DNA of 40,777 nt from Sphingobacteriia bacterium. Its GTDB lineage: Bacteria; Bacteroidota; Bacteroidia; Chitinophagales; Chitinophagaceae. The stretch covers positions 1 to 40,777 of the forward strand of contig CANGTR010000012.1 in the NCBI GenBank assembly GCA_947456855.1, given 5' to 3'. Positions within the stretch are counted from its first letter, which is position 1, and each line of letters starts with the position of its first letter. The position numbers and the translations under genes are program-made. This document shows positions 9,312 to 17,951 of this stretch, one piece after another. A model generated the notes under the pieces. The model was not told where the DNA came from. It searched no databases and was given only the letters and a program-made list of their open reading frames with translations.

Positions 9312-9422
9312 ATGATGCTCTACTTTTATACTTTATTAAGCGGAGTTGCATTTATTATTAATATTGGATTATTGATTGCTCCTTTAGCAGATCGATTTTT
9401 TCACATTCTACAAGCCGAATAA
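9312..9422 (+). CDS. possible 36-residue single-pass membrane peptide
   Basis: An ATG-started ORF of 36 codons lies between the serine hydrolase and queG. It begins MMLYFYTLLSGVAF and continues with a strongly hydrophobic stretch (about residues 3-25), then ends with the polar tail ADRFFHILQAE. That layout (one helix and a short soluble tail) suits a small membrane protein. Its stop is 24 bp before the queG ATG and its start is 21 bp after the hydrolase stop, so it fills the gap neatly. I do not recognise a family. Low Shine-Dalgarno use in this phylum means start evidence is weak, and it could be a chance ORF. Confidence 0.4.
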   Translation: MMLYFYTLLSGVAFIINIGLLIAPLADRFFHILQAE

Positions 9423-9446
9423 TTTTTTTATGTTAGCTTTATATTG

Positions 9447-10379
9447 ATGCTTAGGAACGAAAAAAATGCTCAAATCATTAAACAAGCTGCTCTGCAACTG
9501 GGCTTTGACTATTGCGGCATAGCCAAAGCAGAAGAATTATCAGAAGATGCAAAAAGACTAGAGCAATGGCTTTCTAAAAACATGCATGGAAAAATGCAGT
9601 ATATGGAAAATCATTTCGATTTAAGGGTTGATCCAAGAAAATTATTCCCTGGAGCAAAATCAGTAATAACTGTTCTAAAAAATTACTACCCATCCGAAAA
9701 ACAACAACCCAATACACCTAAAATAGCCAAATACGCATGGGGCGAAGATTACCATGAAGTAATTAGACAACAGTTACACCAACTATTATTTGAAGTAAGT
9801 AAACAGATTGGCCATATTAACGGAAGAGGTTTTGTAGATTCTGCACCAGTATTAGAAAGAAGCTGGGCGTTGAAAAGTGGATTAGGATGGATTGGCAAAA
9901 ATGGCAACTTGATAAACAAGCAAAGTGGCTCCTTCTTTTTTATTGCCACTTTAGTAGTAGATATCGAATTACAATACGACGACCCCATTGCCAAAGATTA
10001 TTGTGGAACTTGCACAAAATGCATCGATCATTGCCCAACCGATGCCATTCAGGAGAACAAAGTAATTGATGGTAGTAAGTGCATTAGCTATTTTACCATC
10101 GAATTAAAAGATGCGCTGATTCCAGAAAGTATGAAGGGCCAATTTAATAACTGGATGTTTGGTTGTGATATCTGTCAGGATGTTTGCCCCTGGAACCGTT
10201 TTAGCCAACCTCACCAGGAGCCTCAGTTTGAACCAGTGGCAGCAATACTTAACATGTCTGAAGACGAGTGGATAGAATTGAGTAACGAAAAATTCAATAT
10301 ACTATTTAAGAAGAGCCCATTAAAAAGATCAAAATTTTCAGGCATTTCCAGAAATTTGAAATTCATAAAAGATCAATAA
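9447..10379 (+). CDS. queG: epoxyqueuosine reductase QueG
   Basis: A 310-residue iron-sulfur, cobalamin-dependent enzyme that reduces epoxyqueuosine to queuosine in tRNA, the last step of queuosine synthesis. N-terminal LGFDYCGIAKAE and GAKSVITVLKNYYP are typical. VLERSWALKSGLGWIGKNG is the most conserved block, holding the catalytic Asp-region and cofactor contacts. Two ferredoxin-like 4Fe-4S motifs follow: CGTCTKCIDHCPTDAI (about residues 185-200) and CDICQDVCPWN (about 240-250). The C-terminal HEAT-like repeat of longer QueG proteins is absent, as in other short forms. I start at ATG 9447; a TTG precedes it directly. The bioA start codon is 31 bp downstream, so the two genes may be read together. 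Confidence 0.93.
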   Translation: MLRNEKNAQIIKQAALQLGFDYCGIAKAEELSEDAKRLEQWLSKNMHGKMQYMENHFDLRVDPRKLFPGAKSVITVLKNYYPSEKQQPNTPKIAKYAWGEDYHEVIRQQLHQLLFEVSKQIGHINGRGFVDSAPVLERSWALKSGLGWIGKNGNLINKQSGSFFFIATLVVDIELQYDDPIAKDYCGTCTKCIDHCPTDAIQENKVIDGSKCISYFTIELKDALIPESMKGQFNNWMFGCDICQDVCPWNRFSQPHQEPQFEPVAAILNMSEDEWIELSNEKFNILFKKSPLKRSKFSGISRNLKFIKDQ

Positions 10380-10398
10380 TAATTTGCAAACTGTCGAT

Positions 10399-10406
10399 TA
10401 CATTTG
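10399..10406 (+). promoter_or_regulatory. -7-type box TACATTTG directly before bioA
   Basis: TACATTTG fits TAnnTTTG exactly and is followed by only 4 bases (CTTG) before the bioA ATG at 10411. No convincing -33 TTTG is at the expected spacing. If used, the transcript would start at or within a few bases of the ATG. Confidence 0.4.
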
Positions 10407-10410
10407 CTTG

Positions 10411-11682
10411 ATGGATTTATTGCAAAGAGACGAAAAAGTAATTTGGCATCCTTTTACTCAACAAAAAAACAGGGCGCCTATTATTCCAATTGTTAGCGGA
10501 AAAGGAAGTTTATTGTTCGACAATAAGGGAAATCAATACATTGATGCCATTAGTAGTTGGTGGGTAACACTACATGGCCACGCACATCCTTATATAGCTG
10601 AGAAAATTTATCAACAGGCGCTAACATTAGAGCAAGTAATATTTGCAGGCTTCACCCACGAACCTGCTATTGCTTTAGCAGAAAGATTATTGACTATCTT
10701 ACCAGCTGATTATTCAAAAATATTTTACAGTGACAATGGTTCTACCTCTACGGAAGTTGCTATAAAAATGGCTATTCAATACTGGTGGAATAAAGGCAAT
10801 AGGCAGCGAAAAAAAATACTGGCATTTAATAATAGCTATCATGGAGATACTTTTGGCGCAATGAGCGTGAGCGATAGAAGTGTTTTTACATTGGCATTTC
10901 AAGATTTGCTATTTGAAGTAATTTTCATAGACACTCCTACCCAAGAAAATATCAGTGAACTTAAATCAATCATACACAAAGAAGGCAATAATATTGCGGC
11001 TTTTATTTATGAACCATTGGTACAAGGTGCAGGAGGCATGAAAATGTACAACCCATACTTAATGAATGAATTATTAAATACCGTTAAAGAAGCCTCTATT
11101 ATTTGTATTGCCGATGAAGTAATGACAGGATTTGGTAGAACAGGTAAATTTTTTGCATCAGCATACCTTAACAAAAAACCAGATATTATTTGCATGAGCA
11201 AAGGGTTAACTGGAGGAACCATGGCGTTGGGTGCAACTGCATGTACCAATGATATATACATGGCTTATGTGGAAGACGATGCAATGAAAACTTTTTTTCA
11301 TGGGCATTCTTTTACAGCCAATCCAATCGCATGCACAGCTGCAATGGCAAGTTTAGATTTATTGGAAGATCCTGCATGCATCAGCCAAATTGATTGGTTG
11401 AGCAAGTCTATCAATGAATTTGCCCATTCACTCAACAATCACCCTGGAATTAAAAATGTACGTTGCCTAGGAACTATTCTGGCTTTCGAATTAAATCAAG
11501 GAAAGGATGAATATTTGAATACTATTTCTAAAGAGATCACGCAGTTTTGTTTAGAAAATGGTATTTATCTCCGCCCATTGGGCAATTCTATCTATATCAT
11601 GCCGCCATATTGCATAAATAATGCGGAATTGTGCAGTATTTTTGAGGTTATTCACAAGATATTGACGAAATTTAGCAATTAA
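10411..11682 (+). CDS. bioA: adenosylmethionine-8-amino-7-oxononanoate aminotransferase BioA
   Basis: A 423-residue class III PLP aminotransferase. It converts KAPA to DAPA with S-adenosylmethionine as amino donor, in biotin synthesis. N-terminal KVIWHPFTQ and DAISSWWVTLHGH are BioA signatures. YSDNGSTSTEVAIKMA binds the cofactor phosphate. NSYHGDTFGAMSVS follows. ADEVMTGFGRTGKFFA carries the PLP Asp, and MSKGLTGG carries the Schiff-base Lys (near residue 264). HGHSFTANPIACTAA is also diagnostic. The annotated ATG at 10411 gives MDLLQRDEKVIWHPFTQ, matching usual BioA starts; an upstream TTG at 10384 is less likely. Other biotin genes are not in the window, so bioA is separated from them here. 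Confidence 0.95.
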   Translation: MDLLQRDEKVIWHPFTQQKNRAPIIPIVSGKGSLLFDNKGNQYIDAISSWWVTLHGHAHPYIAEKIYQQALTLEQVIFAGFTHEPAIALAERLLTILPADYSKIFYSDNGSTSTEVAIKMAIQYWWNKGNRQRKKILAFNNSYHGDTFGAMSVSDRSVFTLAFQDLLFEVIFIDTPTQENISELKSIIHKEGNNIAAFIYEPLVQGAGGMKMYNPYLMNELLNTVKEASIICIADEVMTGFGRTGKFFASAYLNKKPDIICMSKGLTGGTMALGATACTNDIYMAYVEDDAMKTFFHGHSFTANPIACTAAMASLDLLEDPACISQIDWLSKSINEFAHSLNNHPGIKNVRCLGTILAFELNQGKDEYLNTISKEITQFCLENGIYLRPLGNSIYIMPPYCINNAELCSIFEVIHKILTKFSN

Positions 11683-11693
11683 TATGCAGCTTA

Positions 11694-11723
11694 TTTAGAA
11701 TAACCGCAGTCTTCCTATCTTGT
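11694..11723 (+). promoter_or_regulatory. weak promoter candidate for susC/susD
   Basis: TTTA (11694-11697), then 18 bp, then TATCTTGT (11716-11723) resembles -33 TTTG / -7 TAnnTTTG with mismatches in both boxes. It sits in the 75-bp gap after bioA and would give a leader of about 30 nt before the susC ATG. Confidence 0.3.
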
Positions 11724-11757
11724 TGCCGATTTAATTCACCATAAAAAACGATTGCTT

Positions 11758-14700
11758 ATGAATTTCAAGATTCTTCGTTTAAGATCAATTCCTAAACCAA
11801 TATTGTTATTGGCAGGTTTGGTTTTAACATTTAGCCTTAATGCCCAAACGGTCATAAAAGGTAAAGTAACAGATAGCAAAGGACAATCAGTGCCTGGAGC
11901 TTCTGTTCAAATTAAAAATACTGGAGCAGGAACATCCTCTAACACGGATGGCCTTTATCAATTAACAGTCAATTTAAAAAATGGCAAATATGATGTTGTC
12001 ATTTCTTCTGTTGGTTTTAAGTCTTCAGAAAAAACAATTACCGTTAGCAATGCAACTGGTAATTTTTCTTTTGATGCTTCTTTGAAAGAAGATGCTACTG
12101 GCTTAGATGAAGTGGTTGTAACTGGTACCTCACAAGGAACAACTAAAAAACAATTAGGAAACTTTGTAGGAACAGTTAAATCAAGTCAAATCGCCAATTC
12201 GGCTAGCCCCAATGCCATTGCTTCTTTACAAGGAAAAGTGGCAGGTGCTCAAATCACCCAAAACTCTGGTGATCCTGCAGGTGGTATGACAGTTAAACTA
12301 AGAGGTGTAAGTTCTATCTCTGGTTCTTCTGACCCTTTATACATTATAGATGGTGTAATCATCAGCAATGCCAATGCTAGAGTTACCAATGCAATGTCGG
12401 ATTATGATGGAAGTGGAAGTATTGGTCAGAACAGAATGGTTGATATCAATCCTAACGATATCGATAGAATAGAAGTGTTGAATGGTGCTGCTGCAGCTGC
12501 CATTTACGGTAGCCGTGCAAATGCTGGTGTTGTTCAAATTTTTACTAAAAGAGGAAGTACTGGTGCCCCTAAAGTAACATTTAGCACTAGGGTTAATTCT
12601 AACTCTTTAAGAAAACGTTTGGATTTTAGCACTGCTGCAACCAAATTTGGCGGTCCAACTGATGGACCTGGTGCATTAACACAAGATATTATCAACATTC
12701 CTTTATTAACCAATACTACAGCAGTTCAGAGATATGATTATCAGGATGATATTTTCAGAACAGGATATGGTACAGACAACAATGTATCGATTACTGGAGG
12801 ACAAGATAAATTAAAGTATTTTGCTTCTTTAAATTACAATCTAAACGAAGGTATTATAAAGGGTACCGATAATAGTCGATTTGGATTTAGACTAAACTTA
12901 GACAATCAAGTAAACAAATGGTTATCATGGACTGCTGGTATTAATTATACCAACAATGCTACCAATGAAAAACCAGATGGCAATTCATTTTTCTCTCCTA
13001 TCAATTCGATGACCATTATTGGCAATTTTCACAATATCAATGCTAGAGATGCAAACGGAAACTTGCTAGGTGTAGGAGAAAGAGGCAGAGTAAATCCGCT
13101 TACTGTTATCAATGATATTAAACAAAGAAACGTAACCAATAGAACCATCTCCAATGTTGGATTTAAATTGTTCCCTATTAAAGGTTTAGTAATTGACTAT
13201 ACTGCCGGTCTAGACAATATTGCTCAAAACGGAACAACCTATATTCCTCCATTTACTTACAATGCTAGTCCAGGGTTTTACGGTGGCGGAGCAACATTGG
13301 ACCCATCACAAAATGGCTATGCAAGTGCTGCGAGCTTTAACTCTACTTTCTTTAACCACGATTTGAATTTCACTTATTCAACTCAAATTACCAGCAAACT
13401 TTCATCTGTTACTCAGTTTGGATATTCTGAGCAATACGAAAGATCGCAGTTTATCTTGGCCCAAAGCAGGGGTTTATTGCCAGGTATTTCTACTGCAACT
13501 GGCGGTAGTACTTTATTACCAAATTCTGATGGAAGAAGTGAACGTTCTATTAGAGGATTTTTCTTGCAACAAAACTTTAAATTCAATAACCAGTTTTTTG
13601 TAACTGTTGCTGGTCGAATTGACGGATCAAGTGTATTTGATAAGAACAATAGAAACTTCTTCTACCCTAAAGTGAGCGGTAACTATATCATTTCAGAATC
13701 CGATTATTTTCAAAAGTCTTCAATGGCTAAATATGTGAACTCTTGGAAACTAAGGGCCGCATACGGTGAAAGTGGAAACCTAACTGGAATTGGTGCTTAT
13801 GATCGATTCAATATTTACAATGTATCTCCTTTCTTAGGCAGAACTAGTTTAACATCTCCTTCTACAACAGTTAGCAGCGATTTAAAACCAGAGCGCCAAA
13901 AAGAATTGGAAATTGGTACAGATATCGTAATGCTTGATAATAGATTAACATTTACGCTGAACTATTACAACAAACAAGTTACCGATTTATTGGTACCCAA
14001 TATTACCAATGCTCCAAGTTCTGGTTTTCCAACAGCGAGTAAAAATGTTGGAACCCTTAGCAACAAAGGTTTTGAAATTTTAGTAACTGCAGTACCTGTA
14101 AAAACAAAAGACTTCAGTTGGGAAATCACCGCCAACTACAACAGAAATCAAAACAGGGTTGAGAATTTAGGTGTGCCATTTATTTCATTTGCTCAAGGCA
14201 ATGGTGCAGTATTTGCATTGATCCCTGGATATGATGCACCAGTATTTTACTCTACTTTTTTTGCAAGAGACGCAAGTGGTGCAGAAATAAAGAACCCTGC
14301 AGGTATACCAGTAACAGCAAGAGGCCCTATTGGCAATGGCCAACCTTTTGGAAATCCAACAGTTGACCCGACTACTGGATTACCATTTACAACAGGCCCT
14401 AACTCTACTGTTTTAAGAGGAAACTTAGGCAGCCCTAATCCTACTTATACTACAACATTGATCAATAGCTTTAGGTATAAGAAATGGACATTGGGTTTTC
14501 AATTAGACAGAGTTGCCGGAAATTCAGTATTTAATGCTGATTTTAGAACTCGTCAAGGAGTTGGAAATGGAAGTGAATTGGCTCAATTAGAACACAATGG
14601 TCAATTGCCAAGAGGTTATATTCAACAAACTTATGCAATTGAAGAATGGAGGGTAGAAAGTGGCACATTTACCAAATTGCGCGAATTAGCCATCACCTAT

Positions 14701-14898
14701 AATTTTGGAAAAATTAATAAAACTTTCAATAACCTAACAGTGAGTTTTGCTGGAAGAAACTTGATTTCTTGGGATACTTACAGAGGATACGATCCAGAAA
14801 CCAATGCAACCGGTCAAAACAGTTTAATAAGAGGTGTTGATTTTGGAAACGTTCCAATTCCAAGAACTTTCCAATTAGGTGTTGTTGCTAATTTCTAA
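11758..14898 (+). CDS. SusC/RagA-type TonB-dependent outer-membrane transporter
   Basis: A 1046-residue outer-membrane protein that imports a bound ligand with TonB energy. The signal peptide (about residues 10-32, ending NAQ) is followed by a carboxypeptidase-regulatory-like beta-sandwich (VIKGKVTDSKGQSVPGASV). A short linker with ALDEVVVTG-like sequence (TGLDEVVVTGTSQG) follows. The plug domain includes ASLQGKVAGAQI, the LRGVSSISG motif and PLYIIDGVII. The remainder is the 22-strand-type barrel, ending in a terminal aromatic (FQLGVVANF). I place the start at ATG 11758, with a TTG two codons earlier. The susD gene follows after 18 bp. No glycosidase, peptidase or sigma/anti-sigma gene is next to it, so the ligand cannot be assigned. 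Confidence 0.95.
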   Translation: MNFKILRLRSIPKPILLLAGLVLTFSLNAQTVIKGKVTDSKGQSVPGASVQIKNTGAGTSSNTDGLYQLTVNLKNGKYDVVISSVGFKSSEKTITVSNATGNFSFDASLKEDATGLDEVVVTGTSQGTTKKQLGNFVGTVKSSQIANSASPNAIASLQGKVAGAQITQNSGDPAGGMTVKLRGVSSISGSSDPLYIIDGVIISNANARVTNAMSDYDGSGSIGQNRMVDINPNDIDRIEVLNGAAAAAIYGSRANAGVVQIFTKRGSTGAPKVTFSTRVNSNSLRKRLDFSTAATKFGGPTDGPGALTQDIINIPLLTNTTAVQRYDYQDDIFRTGYGTDNNVSITGGQDKLKYFASLNYNLNEGIIKGTDNSRFGFRLNLDNQVNKWLSWTAGINYTNNATNEKPDGNSFFSPINSMTIIGNFHNINARDANGNLLGVGERGRVNPLTVINDIKQRNVTNRTISNVGFKLFPIKGLVIDYTAGLDNIAQNGTTYIPPFTYNASPGFYGGGATLDPSQNGYASAASFNSTFFNHDLNFTYSTQITSKLSSVTQFGYSEQYERSQFILAQSRGLLPGISTATGGSTLLPNSDGRSERSIRGFFLQQNFKFNNQFFVTVAGRIDGSSVFDKNNRNFFYPKVSGNYIISESDYFQKSSMAKYVNSWKLRAAYGESGNLTGIGAYDRFNIYNVSPFLGRTSLTSPSTTVSSDLKPERQKELEIGTDIVMLDNRLTFTLNYYNKQVTDLLVPNITNAPSSGFPTASKNVGTLSNKGFEILVTAVPVKTKDFSWEITANYNRNQNRVENLGVPFISFAQGNGAVFALIPGYDAPVFYSTFFARDASGAEIKNPAGIPVTARGPIGNGQPFGNPTVDPTTGLPFTTGPNSTVLRGNLGSPNPTYTTTLINSFRYKKWTLGFQLDRVAGNSVFNADFRTRQGVGNGSELAQLEHNGQLPRGYIQQTYAIEEWRVESGTFTKLRELAITYNFGKINKTFNNLTVSFAGRNLISWDTYRGYDPETNATGQNSLIRGVDFGNVPIPRTFQLGVVANF

Positions 14899-14916
14899 AA
14901 TTGATAAATAAATTAT

Positions 14917-16224
14917 ATGAAAAAAATATTTTTAATACTACTTACAAGTGCAAGTTTAGTTGCTTGTAAACAAGATTTCACCAACCCTGGGGCTATCAAT
15001 AGCAATGATGCATTTACCACACCAAGAACTTTAGCAGGTGTTGCAGTTGGATTACAAAATGCATACTCTATCGGAAGACTTAGCGCTGTTTACAATGGCA
15101 TCACCGCTGCAGGTGCACTTACCAATGAATTTCGTTTAATGAATGCTGGTAATACAGATGAGGCCAATCTATTCATTGGAGGCAATGCAGTAGATAATTT
15201 AAATGGTATTGTAGGCAATATGTGGACATGGAACAATAAAGTAATTTTTGATGCCGATAATGTACTAGCAGGTGCTAATAAATTAGGCGACAAGAATTAT
15301 GCAGCAGGATTAATTGCTTATGCAAGTATCTATAAAGCATTGGCCATTGGAAACCTATGCATGTTTTTTGAACAAATACCTGCTGCCCCAGGAACTAGCT
15401 CTGCACCTGCAACTTTCCAAACCAGAATTGAGGGATATAGAAGAGCAGTAAGTACTTTACGTGCAGCACAAACTGCATTGGCCGCCAATATACCTGGAGC
15501 TGATTTTTATGCCAATGTACCTACAACAGTTAATGCCGTATTTTTTACCAATACATTGAATGCATTAATTGCACGTTATAGTTTATTTGCTGGCGATTTT
15601 GCAACTGCCCTCTCAGCTTCTTTATTGGTACCTTCAAGTTATGGCGGATCTGTAATGGCATATGATGCAGTTACTACCAATCCAATTTTTACTACTGTAA
15701 CTGCAACCAATAATGTTTACCAAATATTGGATTCTACTTTAGGCTTACCTGCAACATTAGCACCAGCTTTAAATGATCAAAGAATTTCTTTTTATACAAG
15801 TATCAATGCAACTGTTGCACCAAGATACCGTATCAGGGGGTTTTTCACCGTTGCAACTCAAGCCATTCCTATTTATGTTCCTGGAGAAATGAACTTGATC
15901 AGGGCAGAATGTTATGTTAGACAAGCAACTCCCAATTTAGCATCGGCTGTAACTGAAATCAATACCATTCGTCAAAAAACAGCAGCAGCAGATCCTTTTG
16001 GAATTGGGGCTAGCACAACAGCATATACAGGTACTGTTGATGCAGCTTCATTAACCAGTGAAATCTATCGTCAACGTTGTATTGAACTATGCATGAGCGG
16101 GATGCGTTTAGAAGACAGCAGAAGATTGGGTAGACCAGCTTCTGAAAGAAAAAGAAACTTCTTCCCTTATCCTACAAGAGAAAAAGACAACAATCCTAAT
16201 ACTCCTGCAGATCCAGCAGGTTAA
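14917..16224 (+). CDS. SusD/RagB-type outer-membrane lipoprotein
   Basis: A 435-residue surface lipoprotein that captures ligand and closes over the SusC barrel. The lipoprotein signal is clear: MKKIFLILLTSASLVAC, with the lipidated Cys17, followed by KQDFTNP. TPR-like helical content is expected. The C-terminal region has the usual family block (GEMNLIRAECYVRQ... INTIRQKTAA) and the late EIYRQRCIELCMSGMRLEDSRRLGR segment, which corresponds to the conserved R-x-x-E-L...G-x-R-x-x-D-x-R region of SusD. Protein length is a little short (usually 450-600). It pairs with the SusC gene 18 bp upstream. A strong terminator follows its stop, so the unit is susC-susD alone. Confidence 0.93.
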   Translation: MKKIFLILLTSASLVACKQDFTNPGAINSNDAFTTPRTLAGVAVGLQNAYSIGRLSAVYNGITAAGALTNEFRLMNAGNTDEANLFIGGNAVDNLNGIVGNMWTWNNKVIFDADNVLAGANKLGDKNYAAGLIAYASIYKALAIGNLCMFFEQIPAAPGTSSAPATFQTRIEGYRRAVSTLRAAQTALAANIPGADFYANVPTTVNAVFFTNTLNALIARYSLFAGDFATALSASLLVPSSYGGSVMAYDAVTTNPIFTTVTATNNVYQILDSTLGLPATLAPALNDQRISFYTSINATVAPRYRIRGFFTVATQAIPIYVPGEMNLIRAECYVRQATPNLASAVTEINTIRQKTAAADPFGIGASTTAYTGTVDAASLTSEIYRQRCIELCMSGMRLEDSRRLGRPASERKRNFFPYPTREKDNNPNTPADPAG

Positions 16225-16260
16225 TCATCAATAAGATTGATCAAGAATTGAAAACAAAGA

Positions 16261-16291
16261 AAAAGCCCTATTCAAAAGAATAGGGCTTTTT
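16261..16291. terminator. strong bidirectional terminator after susD
   Basis: AAAAGCCCTATT - CAAAAG - AATAGGGCTTTT is a perfect 12-bp stem with an A-run on one side and a T-run on the other, so it can end transcripts from both strands. It lies 36 bp after the susD stop and 40 bp beyond the end of the convergent SRPBCC gene. Confidence 0.9.
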
Positions 16292-16331
16292 ACATGGTGT
16301 AAACATATCATTACAATCAACTCAAAATATA

Positions 16332-16823
16332 TTATTGTTCTTCAACCGTTTTTTTTAATTGGTTCAAATTCTTTTCGAGCAATGTTCCAATAATTCGATC
16401 ATTCATCATCGAACTAAATCTTTCCCATGGATACCAATTAACTTCTTGCACAAATTGCCATTGCACAACCGTCATTTTTTGGGCACTATCCCCTATTAAA
16501 CGAATGGTACTTATTTGTTTGGCTGCATTTTCACTGATCCACTCCGACACAACAGTTGTATCTGTAATCGCAACTATTTTCACAGTTGTATTTCCAAGCT
16601 TAGCTTCAGAAGAATCTAGCAGTTTTACAATTGGATTATTCATGCCATCGACCCAATTATTCCATTTGCGCAAATCTTTTACATGTTCAAAGACTGTTGC
16701 TTTAGAAGACTTGATGTCAATGGCTCTAGACACCAGTACTGTAGAAGGGAACAACAATCCTATTGCGGTAGCCAACAAAAACAATACAACAAAGCTGATT
16801 AAGCCCAATTTAATTAATCGCAT
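16332..16823 (-). CDS. SRPBCC/polyketide-cyclase-like membrane-anchored protein
   Basis: A 163-residue protein with one N-terminal transmembrane helix (LISFVVLFLLATAIGLLFP). The soluble domain is of the START/SRPBCC type seen in polyketide cyclase-related proteins: VSRAIDIKSSKATVFEHVKDLRKWNNW is typical of its first helix and strand. Such domains bind lipids or other hydrophobic ligands, and no enzymatic activity is shown. I take ATG 16823 (MRLIKLGLISF); the longer reading from 16871 would overlap the permease gene. It begins 1 bp after the permease stop, so the genes are in one transcript. It ends before the shared terminator at 16261-16291. Confidence 0.75.
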   Translation of the reverse strand: MRLIKLGLISFVVLFLLATAIGLLFPSTVLVSRAIDIKSSKATVFEHVKDLRKWNNWVDGMNNPIVKLLDSSEAKLGNTTVKIVAITDTTVVSEWISENAAKQISTIRLIGDSAQKMTVVQWQFVQEVNWYPWERFSSMMNDRIIGTLLEKNLNQLKKTVEEQ

Positions 16824-16824
16824 A

Positions 16825-17931
16825 TTATTCCCATTTAAAAGTTTTGAAAGCAAGGGCATAAACCAAAACAATCCAGGCTCCCATTATTCCCAATTCTTTT
16901 GTACAATCCAATAAGCCTGCGCCTTCAAATGCAATATTGCGCATGGCATTATTAAAGTGCGTTAATGGCAATATTTTACAAATAGGTTGCAACCAAGATG
17001 GGAAAGACTCTATAGGAAAAAAAGTGCCAGCCAATAAAAATTGGGGCAATGTTATGATATTGGCAAATGGGGGTATAACACTTTCGGTTTTAGCTACACT
17101 ACTAACAATAAATCCAAAACCCATAAATAAGATCAATGCAATAAAACTCAACACCATAATATCTAAGAAGGTAATCAATCCATTCACTAAGGTGAAATGA
17201 AAAGCAAAATGCCCTACACCAATAATAACGATTGCAGTAAGCATTTGAAATATCACCCTACTAACGGCTTCACCTAAAACAATATAGGATCGTTTTATGG
17301 GCGTTGCATAAAATCGCTTTAACACCAATTGTTGCCTCAGATTAAAAAACAAAAAAGCAACTCCAAATACGCCAGCACTAAGCAATGAAAATCCCAATTG
17401 GCCGGGCAAAATAAAATCGATTGTTCTATATACCCTTCCTGGAACTTGTTTAACATCTTTATTAATAACCGCAATGGTGGGGGTAGCCGCAAACCGCTGT
17501 TGATTAATTCCTGCAATTACTGCATTTAAAATAGATTGCAATACTTGCAAATTCTGCGGATTAACCGCCTCCGAACTTGTTAATGTAATTGTATAGGGTG
17601 CATTGTTAACTGCTGATGGTTGAATATCAATTAATGCAGTCAATCTCCCTTTTTCTAAATCCTCTTTTAATTGATCGTCTGACTTATTGACAATTTTAAA
17701 ACCTGCCACAGATTTCAATACATTATAAATTGGATTTAACGTGTCAGTATTTTTAGTAAAAGCAACACTCAATGAAACCCTTCCCCCACTCCCAATAAAA
17801 CCAAATACCAAAATAAAAATAAGTGGGAAGGCAATACTAAATACGACTGCAGAAGGGCTTCGGAAAATACTTTTAAGACTACCCCTTGTAATAGCCAACA
17901 TTGCCCTAATTTGGCTGTATTTTTTTTGCAT
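16825..17931 (-). CDS. ABC-2 type transporter permease
   Basis: A 368-residue integral membrane subunit of an ABC-2 exporter. One helix near the N-terminus (SAVVFSIAFPLIFILVFGF) is followed by a large extracytoplasmic domain (about residues 50-180) and then five helices. The pattern fits the YhgE/ABC-2 membrane family. A VIPPFANIITLPQFLLAGTFFP block and the SWLQPICKILPLTHF block match the usual ABC-2 C-terminal signature. No ATPase gene is adjacent: the upstream gene is sppA, 20 bp away, and the downstream gene is SRPBCC. The ATP-binding partner must be elsewhere, if it exists. Substrate unknown. Confidence 0.85.
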   Translation of the reverse strand: MQKKYSQIRAMLAITRGSLKSIFRSPSAVVFSIAFPLIFILVFGFIGSGGRVSLSVAFTKNTDTLNPIYNVLKSVAGFKIVNKSDDQLKEDLEKGRLTALIDIQPSAVNNAPYTITLTSSEAVNPQNLQVLQSILNAVIAGINQQRFAATPTIAVINKDVKQVPGRVYRTIDFILPGQLGFSLLSAGVFGVAFLFFNLRQQLVLKRFYATPIKRSYIVLGEAVSRVIFQMLTAIVIIGVGHFAFHFTLVNGLITFLDIMVLSFIALILFMGFGFIVSSVAKTESVIPPFANIITLPQFLLAGTFFPIESFPSWLQPICKILPLTHFNNAMRNIAFEGAGLLDCTKELGIMGAWIVLVYALAFKTFKWE

Positions 17932-17951
17932 AATAATTACCTATAAATAAA

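Noticed and set aside
16504..17950. Plus-strand ORFs within the permease and SRPBCC genes (about 60-140 codons).
   Set aside because: They are antisense to two good genes and show no domain or coding signal of their own.
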